64,000 bases of DNA from positions 22,213 to 86,212 of the forward strand of contig NZ_LZZW01000019.1 of NCBI RefSeq assembly GCF_014170375.1. The letters run 5' to 3'. Positions 7,069 to 16,987 of the stretch are shown one piece after another (the stretch's first letter is position 1; every line of letters starts with the position of its first letter). The notes beneath the pieces are model-generated. The model had not been told where the DNA came from, searched no databases, and saw nothing but the letters and a program-made list of their open reading frames with translations. A program made the translations under genes and the position numbers. This stretch comes from Variovorax sp. UMC13 (GTDB lineage Bacteria; Pseudomonadota; Gammaproteobacteria; Burkholderiales; Burkholderiaceae_C).

Positions 7069-7093
7069 TCACGAAGAGTTCAATAATTCGTGA
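7069..7093. promoter_or_regulatory. Palindrome between the msrP-like operon and the two-component genes
   Basis: TCACGAA (7069-7075), an 11-bp AT-rich spacer, then TTCGTGA (7087-7093): a perfect 7-bp inverted repeat with one helical turn and a half between centres. It lies in the 98-bp divergent promoter region and is a good candidate for the response regulator's binding site, controlling both directions. Confidence 0.5.
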
Positions 7094-7130
7094 TAACTCC
7101 CGCGGCCCGATCGCCGCAAAATGGGCCGAC

Positions 7131-7856
7131 ATGGAAACCGCCAAACGCGTGCTGATCGTCGAGGACGATGCCCACATCGCCGAACTGCTGCGCCTGCACC
7201 TGCACGACGAGGGCTATGCCGTGACGCATGCGGCCGACGGCGATGCCGGGGCGCGCGAACTCGAGCGCGGCAGCTGGGACGCGCTGATCCTCGACCTGAT
7301 GCTGCCCGGCATCGACGGCCTCGAGATCTGCCGCCGCGCCCGCGCCATGACCCGCTACACGCCGATCATCATCACCAGCGCGCGCTCGAGCGAGGTGCAT
7401 CGCATCCTCGGGCTGGAGCTGGGTGCCGACGACTACCTGGCCAAGCCCTTCTCGGTGCTGGAGCTGGTGGCGCGGGTGCGCGCGCTGCTGCGGCGCACCG
7501 AGGCGATGGCGCGCAACGCGCGCATGGAATCGGGCCGGCTCGCGCTCGGCAACCTGGACATCGACCCGGTGGCGCGCGAGGTGTGGGTCGACCGCAAGCC
7601 GATCGAGCTCACGCCGCGCGAGTTCGACCTGCTGTACTTCTTCGCGCGCCATCCGGGCCGGGTGTTCTCGCGGCTCGACCTGCTCAACCAGGTCTGGGGC
7701 TACCAGCACGACGGCTACGAGCACACGGTCAACACGCACATCAACCGGCTGCGCATGAAGATCGAGGCCGACCCGGCCGAGCCGCGCCGCATCCTCACGG
7801 TCTGGGGGCGTGGCTACAAGCTGGCGCCCACCGACGCGCCGGAGGCCGCGGCATGA
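7131..7856 (+). CDS. OmpR/PhoB-family response regulator
   Basis: 241 residues. The receiver domain (about 5-120) has acidic residues EDD at 11-13, phospho-acceptor Asp55 in LILDLMLPG and Lys105 in LAKPFSVLE. The C-terminal winged helix (about 140-232) includes ELTPREFDLLYFFARHPGRV and HTVNTHINRLRMKIE. It is translationally coupled (ATGA) to the histidine kinase. Divergence from the MsrP-type operon recalls E. coli yedWV (hprRS) beside msrPQ, which responds to hypochlorite. Control of the neighbouring operon is therefore likely but inferred. Confidence 0.92.
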   Translation: METAKRVLIVEDDAHIAELLRLHLHDEGYAVTHAADGDAGARELERGSWDALILDLMLPGIDGLEICRRARAMTRYTPIIITSARSSEVHRILGLELGADDYLAKPFSVLELVARVRALLRRTEAMARNARMESGRLALGNLDIDPVAREVWVDRKPIELTPREFDLLYFFARHPGRVFSRLDLLNQVWGYQHDGYEHTVNTHINRLRMKIEADPAEPRRILTVWGRGYKLAPTDAPEAAA

Positions 7857-9325
7857 CGACGGGCTTCGCCTCGGCCAGCCTCTCGCGTCGCTTGTCGGCG
7901 GTGTTCGCGGTGCTGCTGCTGGCCTGCTGCGGGGCTTCGGCCTGGCTGCAGTGGTCGGCCGGCGGGCGGCACGAGCAGGAGGTGACGCAGCGCCTGTCGA
8001 TGGGCCTGGCGGCCCACATCGCGGGCAATGCCGCGCTGATGCGCGCCAACGGCCTCGACGACACGGCCGTGCATGCATTGTTCGACCAATTGATGGCGGT
8101 CAACCCCAGCGTCGAGGTCTACCTGCTGGCCGCCGACGGCCGCATCGTCGCGCAGGCCGCGCCGCCGGGCCACCTCAAGCGCGACCTGGTCGACCTGGGG
8201 CCCATCCGCCGCCTGCTGGGCGGCGCGGCGCTGCCGGTGTTCGGCGACGATCCGCGCGGCGAGGGTGGGCGCAAGGTCTTCAGCGCCGCGCCGCTGCAGG
8301 CCGACGGGCGCGACACGGGCTATGTCTACGTGGTGCTGTCGGGCGAAGACCGCGAGGCCGTGGCCGCCAACGTCGCGGCCGGCAGCGTGATGCGCACCAC
8401 GCTGTGGTCGATGGCGCTGGTCGCGCTGCTGGGCCTGGTGGCGGGGCTTTTTGCATTCCGGCTCATCACGCGGCCGCTGCGCGAACTGACCGGGGCGGTG
8501 GAGCGCTTCGAGCGCGAGGGCGTGGCCGCACTGGAGCAGGCCACGCCCGCGCTCGACCGCGTGGCGCGCACGGGCGGCGAGATCGGCATGCTGGGCCAGG
8601 CCTTCCAGAAGATGGCGCAGCGCATCGCCGAGCAGTGGCGCGAACTCACGGCGCAGGACCAGCAGAGGCGCGAGCTCTTCGCCAACATCTCGCACGACCT
8701 GCGCACGCCGCTGACCTCGCTGCACGGCTACCTCGAGACGCTGCAGATGAAGGCCGACACGCTGGCGCCCGCCGAGCGCCGGCGCTACCTGGAGATCGCG
8801 CTGGGCCAGAGCCGCAAGGTCGGCCGGCTGGCGCAGGAGCTGTTCGAGCTGGCGCGGCTGGAGTACGGCGTGGTCAAGCCCGAGAAGGAGCGCTTCGCGC
8901 TGGCCGACCTGGTGCAGGACGTGTTCCAGAAGTTCGAGCTCGCGGCCGAGGCGCGGCGCCAGCACCTGGTGGCCGACATCGCCCAGGGCCTGCCCGCGGT
9001 CCATGCCGACCTGGGCATGATCGAGCGCGTACTCACCAACCTGCTGGACAACGCGATCCGCCACACGCCCGAGGGCGGCGAGGTCCGGGTGCGCCTGTGG
9101 GGCGAGGGCGCGGGCATCCGCGTCGAGGTCAGCGACACCGGGCCGGGCGTGCCGCGCGAACTGGAGCCGGTGATCTTCACCCGGCCGGCCTTCGCTGCGG
9201 GGCGCCAGCGCGAGGGCGGGCTGGGCCTGATGATCGTCTGGCGCATCCTGCAGCTGCACGGCAGCGACATCCGGCTGGAGCCGCGCGAGGGTCGCGGCGC
9301 GGTCTTCACCTTCGGGCTGCAATAG
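7853..9325 (+). CDS. Membrane histidine kinase of the two-component pair
   Basis: 490 residues. One membrane span lies near residues 14-33, with a periplasmic sensor region of roughly 150 residues. A second span (VALLGLVAGLFAFRLI) is followed by HAMP. The H-box FANISHDLRTPLTSLHG carries His281. The ATPase domain shows NLLDNAIRHTPEG, VSDTGPGVP and GGLGLMIVWRILQLHGS. The start ATG overlaps the regulator stop. The usual F-box is altered to PVIFTRPAF, a minor departure. The periplasmic part is the probable stress sensor, and its ligand is unknown. Confidence 0.9.
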   Translation: MTTGFASASLSRRLSAVFAVLLLACCGASAWLQWSAGGRHEQEVTQRLSMGLAAHIAGNAALMRANGLDDTAVHALFDQLMAVNPSVEVYLLAADGRIVAQAAPPGHLKRDLVDLGPIRRLLGGAALPVFGDDPRGEGGRKVFSAAPLQADGRDTGYVYVVLSGEDREAVAANVAAGSVMRTTLWSMALVALLGLVAGLFAFRLITRPLRELTGAVERFEREGVAALEQATPALDRVARTGGEIGMLGQAFQKMAQRIAEQWRELTAQDQQRRELFANISHDLRTPLTSLHGYLETLQMKADTLAPAERRRYLEIALGQSRKVGRLAQELFELARLEYGVVKPEKERFALADLVQDVFQKFELAAEARRQHLVADIAQGLPAVHADLGMIERVLTNLLDNAIRHTPEGGEVRVRLWGEGAGIRVEVSDTGPGVPRELEPVIFTRPAFAAGRQREGGLGLMIVWRILQLHGSDIRLEPREGRGAVFTFGLQ

Positions 9326-9342
9326 AGGAAGCGCGATTCTTC

Positions 9343-9373
9343 TTGACTTGGAGTGCGCTCGAACTTCGAGAAT
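9343..9373 (+). promoter_or_regulatory. MerR-type promoter/operator
   Basis: TTGACT (-35, 9343-9348) is separated by 19 bp from GAGAAT (-10, 9368-9373). The spacer holds a near-dyad TTGGAG (9348-9353) / CTCGAA (9358-9363). Overlong spacers with a central dyad are the hallmark of promoters activated by MerR proteins, and the sequence CTTGACTTGGAGTGCGCTC is typical for this family. The start site would be close to the ATG at 9381. Confidence 0.7.
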
Positions 9374-9380
9374 GCACGCC

Positions 9381-9779
9381 ATGGACTCTCCCCTCAGCAT
9401 CGACGAGGTCTCGCGCCGCACCGGCCTCACGGCGCACACGCTGCGCTACTACGAACGCATCGGGCTCATCGCCCCCGTGACGCGCGCCGCCGGCGGCCAG
9501 CGCCGCTACGCGGCCGCGGACCTCGACTGGATCGCTTTCCTGCTGCGCCTGCGCGAGACCCGCATGCCGGTCGCCCGGATGCAGGAATTCGCCACCCTGC
9601 GCAGCCAGGGCGATGCCACGGCCGCGCAACGGCGCCAGATGCTCGAGGCGCACCTGGCCGAGGTGCAGGCGTCCATCGCCGAGATGCAGCGCGCGGCCGG
9701 CATCCTGGCCGACAAGATCACGCACTACCGCGCCATCGAGCGCGGCCCTCTTTCATCGCAAAAGGAAAAAGCAGTATGA
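9381..9779 (+). CDS. MerR-family transcriptional regulator
   Basis: 132 residues. The N-terminal winged helix is typical: [20 protein letters not shown] then [21 protein letters not shown] dimerisation coiled coil covers about residues 75-120. No cysteine metal site is visible, which favours an organic or oxidative signal over a metal. ATG 9381 is used because the predicted -10 overlaps the earlier in-frame ATG at 9372; the mRNA would be nearly leaderless. It overlaps the reductase gene by ATGA and probably autoregulates the pair. Confidence 0.88.
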   Translation: MDSPLSIDEVSRRTGLTAHTLRYYERIGLIAPVTRAAGGQRRYAAADLDWIAFLLRLRETRMPVARMQEFATLRSQGDATAAQRRQMLEAHLAEVQASIAEMQRAAGILADKITHYRAIERGPLSSQKEKAV

Positions 9780-10759
9780 AGCAACGTTCCATCGGCCAGA
9801 GCGGCCTCCAGGTCGGGGCGCTTGGCCTCGGCTGCATGGGCATGTCGGAGTTCTATGGCGAGACCGACGACGCCCAGTCGCTGGCCACGCTCGAACACGC
9901 GCTCGACGCGGGCGTGACCCTGTTCGACACCGCCGACGCCTACGGCTTCGGCGCCAACGAGGAACTGCTGGGCCGCTTCCTCCGGGGCAAGCGCGAGCGT
10001 GTCACGCTGGCCACCAAGTTCGGCCTGGTGCGCAAGCCCGGCAGTTACGAGCGCCGCGTCGACAACTCGCCGGCCTACATCCGCTCGGCCTGCGAGGCCT
10101 CGCTGCGCCGGATGGGCGTGGAGACCATCGACCTCTACTACATCCACCGGCTCAACCTCGAGACGCCGCTGGAGGACTCGATCGGCGCGCTGGCCGAGCT
10201 GGTGAAGGCCGGCAAGGTGCGCGCCATCGGGTTGTCGGAGGTCTCGCCCGCCACGCTGCGGCGCGCGGCGGCCCTGCACCCGATCGCCGCGGTCCAGAGC
10301 GAATACTCGCTGTGGACGCGCGACCCCGAGCAGGGCGTGCTGCAGGCTTGCCGCGAGGTGGGCGCGGCCTTCTGTGCCTACAGCCCGCTGGGCCGCGGCT
10401 TCCTCACCGGCCAGGTCACCAGTGATTCGCTCGACGCCAAGGACTTCCGCCGCTCCAACCCGCGCTTCGCCGAGGAGAACCTGCAGGGCAACCTGCGCAT
10501 CGTCGAGACGGTCAAGGCGCTGGCGGCCGAGAAGGGCTGCACGCCGGCCCAGCTGGCGCTGGCCTGGCTGCTGGCGCAGGGCGAGGACGTGATCCCGATT
10601 CCCGGCACCAAGCGCATCCGCTACCTCGACGACAACCTGGGCGCGCTGAAGGTGGCGCTGTCGGCCGAGGAACTGGCCCGCATCGGCGCGGCGCTGCCGA
10701 TCGGCGTGGCGGCCGGCGGGCGCTATACCGAAGAGGGCATGAAGGGCTTGAACGCCTGA
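9776..10759 (+). CDS. Aldo/keto reductase
   Basis: 327 residues, a full-length NADPH-dependent TIM-barrel reductase. The catalytic tetrad is visible: Asp51 and Tyr56 in [15 protein letters not shown], Lys81 in LATKFG and His124 in LYYIHRLN. Cofactor-binding features include [11 protein letters not shown] and [15 protein letters not shown]. It is likely a cytosolic reductase of reactive aldehydes or ketones, induced through the adjacent MerR protein. AAAGGAAAAA precedes the start. It ends 10 bp from the convergent GAF-Fis regulator gene. Confidence 0.9.
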   Translation: MKQRSIGQSGLQVGALGLGCMGMSEFYGETDDAQSLATLEHALDAGVTLFDTADAYGFGANEELLGRFLRGKRERVTLATKFGLVRKPGSYERRVDNSPAYIRSACEASLRRMGVETIDLYYIHRLNLETPLEDSIGALAELVKAGKVRAIGLSEVSPATLRRAAALHPIAAVQSEYSLWTRDPEQGVLQACREVGAAFCAYSPLGRGFLTGQVTSDSLDAKDFRRSNPRFAEENLQGNLRIVETVKALAAEKGCTPAQLALAWLLAQGEDVIPIPGTKRIRYLDDNLGALKVALSAEELARIGAALPIGVAAGGRYTEEGMKGLNA

Positions 10760-10769
10760 ACGACGCGGC

Positions 10770-11879
10770 TCAGCGCCCGCGCGCCGCCAGCTTGCGGTAG
10801 ACCGTCGCCCGGCTGATGCCCAGCGCGCGCGCGGCCTCGGCCACGTTGCCGCGGGCGTCCTCGACCGCCTTGCGGATCAGCGCCGTTTCCACGTCGCGCA
10901 GCCGCGGGCGGGCGGGAGCGGGCGCCGCGCCGCGCGTCGGCAGTTCGGGCCAGGCTTGCAGGCGCAGGCCGGACCACAGCGGGACCTCGAGCGTGCCGTC
11001 GCGCCGGGCGGCGTCCCACAGCAACCCCGGTGGCAGCGCGAACAGCGTGTCGGCGCTCGGTGCCGCGCCGGCGCGCAGCGGCGCGTTCAGCATCTGCCGC
11101 GCCGCCGCGTTGGCCGCCAGCACGCGCGCATCGGCGTCGAGCGCCAGCAGCCCTTCGGAGTCGTCGCCGCTGGCGCAGCCGGGCCAGTTCAGGCGCAGCA
11201 GCAGCGCGTGCGGCTGGGCGCGCACCAGCGCGTTCTCGATGCTGCGCGCCGAGCCGGCCGCCAGGTGCCGGAGCTCGGGCCGTTCGGCCGCGTGCACGCC
11301 GGTCAGGTCGAGCATGCCGATGCAGTCGCCCTGCGGCCCGAACAGCGGCGCGCCCGCGCAGCTGTAGATGCCGGTGTCGTCGAAGAAGTGTTCGGCGCGG
11401 TGCAGCCACACCGGCACCTGCTCGGCCAGCGCGGCGCCGATGGCCGAGGTGCCGATGGCGCGCTCCGACAGGTCGACGCCCACGCGGCCGATGTCGCGCG
11501 CGCGGCCTGCGGCGTCGTCGCTGCCGCCCGGCAGCGCGCCGACCTCGATCACCAGGCCGTCGGCATCGGTCAGCAGCGCGAAGTAGCGCGTGTCGGCGAT
11601 GGCGCGCGAAAGCCGCTCCAGCACCGGGCGCGCCGCGCCCAGCAGCGCCTGGTGGCGCTCGTCGGCGTCGCGTTGGGCGGTGCGCGCGACCGGCTCGAAG
11701 CTCAGCCGCTGCTGCGGCCGGTGGCCGGCCGCCAGGCAGCGCCGCCAGGAGCGCAGCAGCCAGGGTTCGACCGGCGTGGCCAGGGCCACATCCTCGCCAT
11801 GGATGCACTGCCGCCGCGCCTGGGCGATGGCCTGGAGTCGGCTGCCGTCGCGGGGGGAATGGGCGGGGGTGGTGAGCAT
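10770..11879 (-). CDS. GAF-Fis transcriptional regulator (AcoR-like but without the AAA+ domain)
   Basis: 369 residues. A GAF-type sensor domain covers about 75-200 (YFALLTDADGLVIEVGALPG, IGTSAIGAALAEQ, GIYSCAGAPLFGPQGDCIGM). A PAS-like stretch follows (about 225-270) and a Fis-type helix-turn-helix ends the protein (ETALIRKAVEDARGNVAEAA, LGISRATVYRKLAARG). The first half resembles AcoR-type activators. The central AAA+ domain with GAFTGA that contacts sigma-54 is missing. ATG 11879 is preferred because similarity begins there. It is divergent from the cox-type operon and is its likely regulator. Confidence 0.85.
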   Translation of the reverse strand: MLTTPAHSPRDGSRLQAIAQARRQCIHGEDVALATPVEPWLLRSWRRCLAAGHRPQQRLSFEPVARTAQRDADERHQALLGAARPVLERLSRAIADTRYFALLTDADGLVIEVGALPGGSDDAAGRARDIGRVGVDLSERAIGTSAIGAALAEQVPVWLHRAEHFFDDTGIYSCAGAPLFGPQGDCIGMLDLTGVHAAERPELRHLAAGSARSIENALVRAQPHALLLRLNWPGCASGDDSEGLLALDADARVLAANAAARQMLNAPLRAGAAPSADTLFALPPGLLWDAARRDGTLEVPLWSGLRLQAWPELPTRGAAPAPARPRLRDVETALIRKAVEDARGNVAEAARALGISRATVYRKLAARGR

Positions 11880-11964
11880 CTTGGGGTGAGGCGGAACGGT
11901 GGCGTGGGAGGACGGACCGGGGCCCGCTGTTCCATTTTGAGAATTTCGCGGTCGACCTGCAAGC

Positions 11965-11978
11965 GGCAAGGGTTTTGC
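11965..11978 (+). promoter_or_regulatory. Possible sigma-54 (-24/-12) promoter for the cox-type operon
   Basis: GGCAAGGGTTTTGC has GG (11965-11966) and GC (11977-11978) with ten bases between, and the TTTTGC of a -12 element. The match to the sigma-54 consensus is good and the distance to coxS (75 bp) is reasonable. The adjacent regulator lacks the AAA+ domain needed to activate sigma-54, so the match may be fortuitous. Confidence 0.45.
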
Positions 11979-12052
11979 CTAGGATGGTGGCCACCTCCGG
12001 CGCCCAAGATGCCATTCGCCGAACCAGCCATTCCTTCCACGGAGACAGCCAC

Positions 12053-12544
12053 ATGCAGGTATCTTTCACCGTCAACGGCCGCGCGGCCACGGTCGACGCC
12101 CCGCCCAACACCTTCCTCGTGCACGCGATCCGCGAGCACCTGCACCTGACCGGCACCCATGTGGGCTGCGACACCGCCCAGTGCGGCGCCTGCACCGTGC
12201 ACGTGAACGGCCGCGCGATCAAGTCCTGCAACGTGCTGGTGGCCCAGGTGGCCGGCGCCGAGATCACCACCATCGAGGGCGTGGCCGAGGCCGACGGCAC
12301 CATGCACCCGATGCAGGCGGCCTTCAAGGAGTGCCACGGCCTGCAGTGCGGCTTCTGCACCCCGGGCATGGTGATGAGCGCCATCGACCTGTGCACCTAC
12401 CACCCGAACGCGAGCGAGACCGAGGTCCGCGCGCTGCTCGACGGCAACCTGTGCCGCTGTACCGGCTACCAGAACATCGTCAAGGCCGTGCAGTTGGGCG
12501 GCAAGAACATGACCGCGGCGGCTGCCAAGCCCGTCACGGCCTGA
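12053..12544 (+). CDS. coxS: Cox-type dehydrogenase small subunit (two [2Fe-2S] clusters)
   Basis: 163 residues. The N-terminal plant-type [2Fe-2S] domain has Cys39, Cys44, Cys47 and Cys59 (VGCDTAQCGACTVHVNG). The C-terminal four-helix [2Fe-2S] domain has Cys99, Cys102, Cys134 and Cys136 (HGLQCGFCTPGM, NLCRCTGYQN). It carries electrons from the molybdenum site to FAD in a cytoplasmic hydroxylase of the xanthine oxidase family. Start ATG 12053 follows ACGGAGACAGCC. It is the first gene of a long plus-strand operon, with coxL 10 bp downstream. Confidence 0.93.
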   Translation: MQVSFTVNGRAATVDAPPNTFLVHAIREHLHLTGTHVGCDTAQCGACTVHVNGRAIKSCNVLVAQVAGAEITTIEGVAEADGTMHPMQAAFKECHGLQCGFCTPGMVMSAIDLCTYHPNASETEVRALLDGNLCRCTGYQNIVKAVQLGGKNMTAAAAKPVTA

Positions 12545-12554
12545 GGAGCCGGCC

Positions 12555-14999
12555 ATGGGTGCATCCGATTTCGCCAACCTGCCGCACATCGGCGAGGCGG
12601 TCCGCCGCAAGGAGGACTATCGCTTCCTGACCGGCGCCGGCAACTACACCGACGACGTGACCATGGCCGCGCAGAGCCATGCGATCTTCGTGCGCTCGCC
12701 GCACGCGCACGCCACCATCCGCTCGGTCGACACCGCCGAGGCGCTCAAGATGCCCGGCGTGATCGGCATCTTCAGCGGCAAGGACATCGAGGGCAAGATG
12801 GGCGGGCTGCCCTGCGGCTGGCTGATCAACAACCCCGACGGCACGCCGATGAAGGAGCCGCTGCATCCGATCCTCGCGATCAAGAAGGTGCGCTACGTGG
12901 GCGACCACGTCGCGATGGTGGTGGCCGAGACGGTCGAGCAGGCCAAGAACGCGGCCGAGGCCGTGGTGGTCGACTACGACGTGCACACCGCGCTGGTGAG
13001 CGTGGCCGACGCGGCGAAGAAGCAGAGCGGCGTGACCATCCACGACGAGGCGCCCGACAACCAGTGCTACAAGTGGACGCTGGGCGACAAGGCCGGCGTC
13101 GACGCGGCCTTCGCCAACGCGGCGCACGTGACCAAGCTCGACCTGGTCAACAACCGGCTGATCCCCAACCCGATCGAGCCGCGCGTGGCCATCGGCAACT
13201 ACAGCCGGGCGACCGAGGAGTACGTGCTGTACGTGTCGAACCAGAACCCGCACGTCGAGCGCCTGCTCATGACCGCCTTCGTGCTGGGCCTGCCCGAGCA
13301 CAAGGTGCGGGTGATCGCGCCCGACGTGGGCGGCGGCTTCGGCTCCAAGATCTACCTCTACGCCGAGGACGTGTGCCTGACCTGGGCCGCCAAGCAGCTC
13401 AACCGCAGCATCAAGTGGACCGGCGAGCGCTCGGAGTGCTTCCTGTCCGACGCCCACGGCCGCGACCACGTGAGCCATGCCGAGATGGCGATGGACAAGG
13501 ACGGCAAGTTCCTCGCGATGCGGGTGCACACCGACGCCAACCTGGGCGCTTACCTGTCGACCTTCTCGACCGCGATCCCGACCATCCTCTACGCCACGCT
13601 GCTGGCCGGCCAGTACGCCACGCCGCAGATCCATGTCGAGGTCGACGCCTGGTTCACCAACACCGCGCCGGTCGATGCCTACCGCGGCGCGGGCCGGCCC
13701 GAGGCCACCTACCTGCTCGAGCGGCTGGTGTCGCGCTGCGCCTGGGAGATGAACCTGGCGCAGGACGAGATCCGGCGCCGCAACTTCATCAGCAGCTTCC
13801 CCTACCAGACGCCGGTCGCGCTGCAGTACGACACGGGCGATTTCCCGGCCTTGCTCAACCGCGCGAACGAACTGGCCGAGGTCTCGGGCCTGGCCGCGCG
13901 CCGGGCCGAGAGCGAAAAGAAGGGCAAGCTGCGCGGGGTCGGCTATTCCAGCTACATCGAGGCCTGCGGCCTGGCGCCGTCGAACGTGGCGGGGGCGCTC
14001 GGCGCGCGCGCCGGCCTGTTTGAAGCCGGCGAGGTGCGCGTGCACCCGACCGGCAGCGTGACGGTGTTCACCGGCTCGCACAGCCACGGCCAGGGCCACG
14101 AGACCACCTTCGCGCAGCTGGTGGCGGCGCGCCTGGGCATCCCGGTGGAGAACGTCGACATCGTGCACGGCGACACCGGCCGCGTGCCCTTCGGCATGGG
14201 CACCTACGGCTCGCGTTCGCTGTCGGTGGGCGGCACGGCGATCATGAAGGCGCTGGACAAGATCGAGACCAAGGCCAAGAAGATCGCGGCGCATTTGATG
14301 GAGGCCAGCGACGCCGACATCGAGTTCGCCAACGGCGAGTTCACGGTCAAGGGCACCGACAAGAAAATCCCCTTCGGCCAGGTGGCGCTCACGGCCTACG
14401 TGCCGCACAACTACCCGCTCGACAAGCTTGAGCCCGGCCTCAACGAGACCGCCTTCTACGACCCGACCAACTTCACCTACCCGGCCGGCACCTACATCTG
14501 CGAGGTCGAGATCGACAAGGGCACGGGCGAGGTGACCATCGACCGCTTCACCGCGGTCGACGACTTCGGCACCATCATCAACCCGATGATCGTCGAGGGC
14601 CAGGTGCATGGCGGCATCGTGCAGGGCATCGGCCAGGCGCTGATGGAAAACTGCGTCTACGACAACGAGACCGGGCAGCTGCTCACCGGCAGCTTCATGG
14701 ACTACGCGATGCCGCGGGCCCAGGACTTCCCCAACTTCAAGCTCGACACGCTGAGCACGCCCTGCACCCACAACCCGATCGGCTCCAAGGGCTGCGGCGA
14801 GGCCGGCGCCATCGGCTCGCCGCCGGCCGTGATCAATGCGGTGCTCGACGCGCTGGCGCCGCTGGGCGTCAAGGACTTCGACATGCCCGCCTCGCCCCAC
14901 CGCGTGTGGGAGGCGATGCAGAAGGGCGCCACCACGCCGACCCAGCAGCCGCAGACCCCGTCGCTCGCCGCGAGCACCCAGGGCCGTCCGCCCGTCTGA
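12555..14999 (+). CDS. coxL: Cox-type molybdopterin large subunit, form II (AYRGAGR)
   Basis: 814 residues, the usual size of the catalytic subunit. Molybdopterin motifs include [21 protein letters not shown] and a catalytic glutamate, Glu749, in [10 protein letters not shown]. The active-site loop is AYRGAGR (375-381). Aerobic CO dehydrogenase form I has AYxCSFR, with the cysteine that binds copper. The AYRGAGR form and S-L-M order define form II, whose CO activity is weak or unproven. The natural substrate may be another small molecule, aldehyde or heterocycle. It needs molybdopterin cytosine dinucleotide and the D/E/XdhC maturation genes downstream. Confidence 0.92.
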   Translation: MGASDFANLPHIGEAVRRKEDYRFLTGAGNYTDDVTMAAQSHAIFVRSPHAHATIRSVDTAEALKMPGVIGIFSGKDIEGKMGGLPCGWLINNPDGTPMKEPLHPILAIKKVRYVGDHVAMVVAETVEQAKNAAEAVVVDYDVHTALVSVADAAKKQSGVTIHDEAPDNQCYKWTLGDKAGVDAAFANAAHVTKLDLVNNRLIPNPIEPRVAIGNYSRATEEYVLYVSNQNPHVERLLMTAFVLGLPEHKVRVIAPDVGGGFGSKIYLYAEDVCLTWAAKQLNRSIKWTGERSECFLSDAHGRDHVSHAEMAMDKDGKFLAMRVHTDANLGAYLSTFSTAIPTILYATLLAGQYATPQIHVEVDAWFTNTAPVDAYRGAGRPEATYLLERLVSRCAWEMNLAQDEIRRRNFISSFPYQTPVALQYDTGDFPALLNRANELAEVSGLAARRAESEKKGKLRGVGYSSYIEACGLAPSNVAGALGARAGLFEAGEVRVHPTGSVTVFTGSHSHGQGHETTFAQLVAARLGIPVENVDIVHGDTGRVPFGMGTYGSRSLSVGGTAIMKALDKIETKAKKIAAHLMEASDADIEFANGEFTVKGTDKKIPFGQVALTAYVPHNYPLDKLEPGLNETAFYDPTNFTYPAGTYICEVEIDKGTGEVTIDRFTAVDDFGTIINPMIVEGQVHGGIVQGIGQALMENCVYDNETGQLLTGSFMDYAMPRAQDFPNFKLDTLSTPCTHNPIGSKGCGEAGAIGSPPAVINAVLDALAPLGVKDFDMPASPHRVWEAMQKGATTPTQQPQTPSLAASTQGRPPV

Positions 15000-15015
15000 A
15001 CCAGGAGCGACCTCC

Positions 15016-15807
15016 ATGTACCCCTTCACCCTCGAACGTCCGGCCAGCGTGGCCGATGCCGCCAAGCTCGCAGCCGCCGGCGGCAAGCCGCTGGCCGGCG
15101 GCCAGACCCTGCTGGCTTCCATGAAGCTGCGCCTCTCCGCGCCCGAACAGCTGGTCGACCTCGGCGGCATCACCGAACTCGCGACCATCAAGAAGGAAGG
15201 CGACGCCTTCGTGATCGGCGCCATGGCGCGCCACCTCGACGTGGCGAACCACGCCGAGATCCAGGCCGCCTACCCGGCGCTGGCCGACCTGGCCTCGCGC
15301 ATCGGCGACCGCCAGGTGCGCGCCATGGGCACCATCGGCGGCTCGGTCGCCAACAACGACCCGGCGGCCTGCTACCCCAGCGCCGTGCTGGCCTCGGGCG
15401 CGACCATCGTCACCGACCAGCGCGAGATCGCGGCCGACGACTTCTTTCAGGGCCTGTTCACCACCGCGCTGGCCGAGGGCGAACTGATCACCGCGATCCG
15501 CTTCCCGATCCCGAAGCGCGCGCACTACGAGAAGCTGCGCCAGAAGGCCTCGCATTTCCCGCTGGTCGGCGTGTTCCTTGCGCAGTACGACGCGGGCGTG
15601 CGCGTGGCCATCACGGGCGCGGGCAACGGCGTGTTCCGCCACACCGGGCTGGAGGATGCGTTGAACCAGCGCTTCACGCCCGAGGCGGTGGCCGCGGTGA
15701 AGATCGACGCGAGCGACCTCAACAGCGACCTGCATGCCTCGGCGGCGTACCGGGCGAACCTGATCACGGTGCTGACGCAGCGGGCGGTGGCGAAGGCGCT
15801 GGGCTGA
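15016..15807 (+). CDS. coxM: Cox-type FAD-binding medium subunit
   Basis: 263 residues. FAD-binding signatures of the family are present: AAGGKPLAGGQTLLASMKLR, DRQVRAMGTIGGSVANNDPA and AACYPSAVLA. The C-terminal CO-dehydrogenase flavoprotein domain follows. It accepts electrons from the small subunit and delivers them to the respiratory chain. It lies 16 bp after coxL with AGGAGCGACC as ribosome-binding site. A palindromic element follows 18 bp downstream and may end or attenuate the transcript. Confidence 0.92.
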   Translation: MYPFTLERPASVADAAKLAAAGGKPLAGGQTLLASMKLRLSAPEQLVDLGGITELATIKKEGDAFVIGAMARHLDVANHAEIQAAYPALADLASRIGDRQVRAMGTIGGSVANNDPAACYPSAVLASGATIVTDQREIAADDFFQGLFTTALAEGELITAIRFPIPKRAHYEKLRQKASHFPLVGVFLAQYDAGVRVAITGAGNGVFRHTGLEDALNQRFTPEAVAAVKIDASDLNSDLHASAAYRANLITVLTQRAVAKALG

Positions 15808-15825
15808 GGACTCGAAGACGGATCG

Positions 15826-15925
15826 CCGGACGCAGAGGGCGCCGAGGTTTCGCAGAAGACGCAAAGACATTTTTGGGTTGTTGCTTCTGCGCCCTTTGCG
15901 GATTCTTTGCGATTTCTGCGTCCGG
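15826..15925. repeat. Palindromic intergenic element, copy 1
   Basis: A 100-bp element bounded by the perfect 11-bp inverted ends CCGGACGCAGA (15826-15836) and TCTGCGTCCGG (15915-15925). The interior holds degenerate repeats such as GACGCAAAG and TTTCGCAGAAGACGC. A second copy in opposite orientation lies at 16861-16968, so the two flank the MoxR gene. It looks like a dispersed REP- or MITE-like sequence. Confidence 0.8.
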
Positions 15926-15957
15926 AAGTCAGCCCGCCGCATCCGCTACCCTTGGCC

Positions 15958-16857
<900 letters not shown>

Positions 16858-16860
16858 AGA

Positions 16861-16968
16861 CCGGACGCAGAAAGCGCAAAGATTCCGCAGAGAACGCAGA
16901 AGTGAGGACCCAAAATTCTGGCTGTTCTTTCGCGTCTTCTGCGAAACCTTTGCGTCCTCTGCGTCCGG
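16861..16968. repeat. Palindromic intergenic element, copy 2
   Basis: A 108-bp element with the same 11-bp ends as copy 1: CCGGACGCAGA (16861-16871) and TCTGCGTCCGG (16958-16968). Read on the minus strand, its start matches copy 1 over most of the first 40 bases (GGTTTCGCAGAAGACGC is shared). It begins 3 bp after the MoxR stop codon. Confidence 0.8.
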
Positions 16969-16987
16969 CCAAGTTCAGGAGCGTGCG

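Noticed and set aside
12555..14999. True CO dehydrogenase (form I)
   Set aside because: The active-site loop reads AYRGAGR; the AYxCSFR signature with the copper-binding cysteine is absent, so only a form II assignment is supported.
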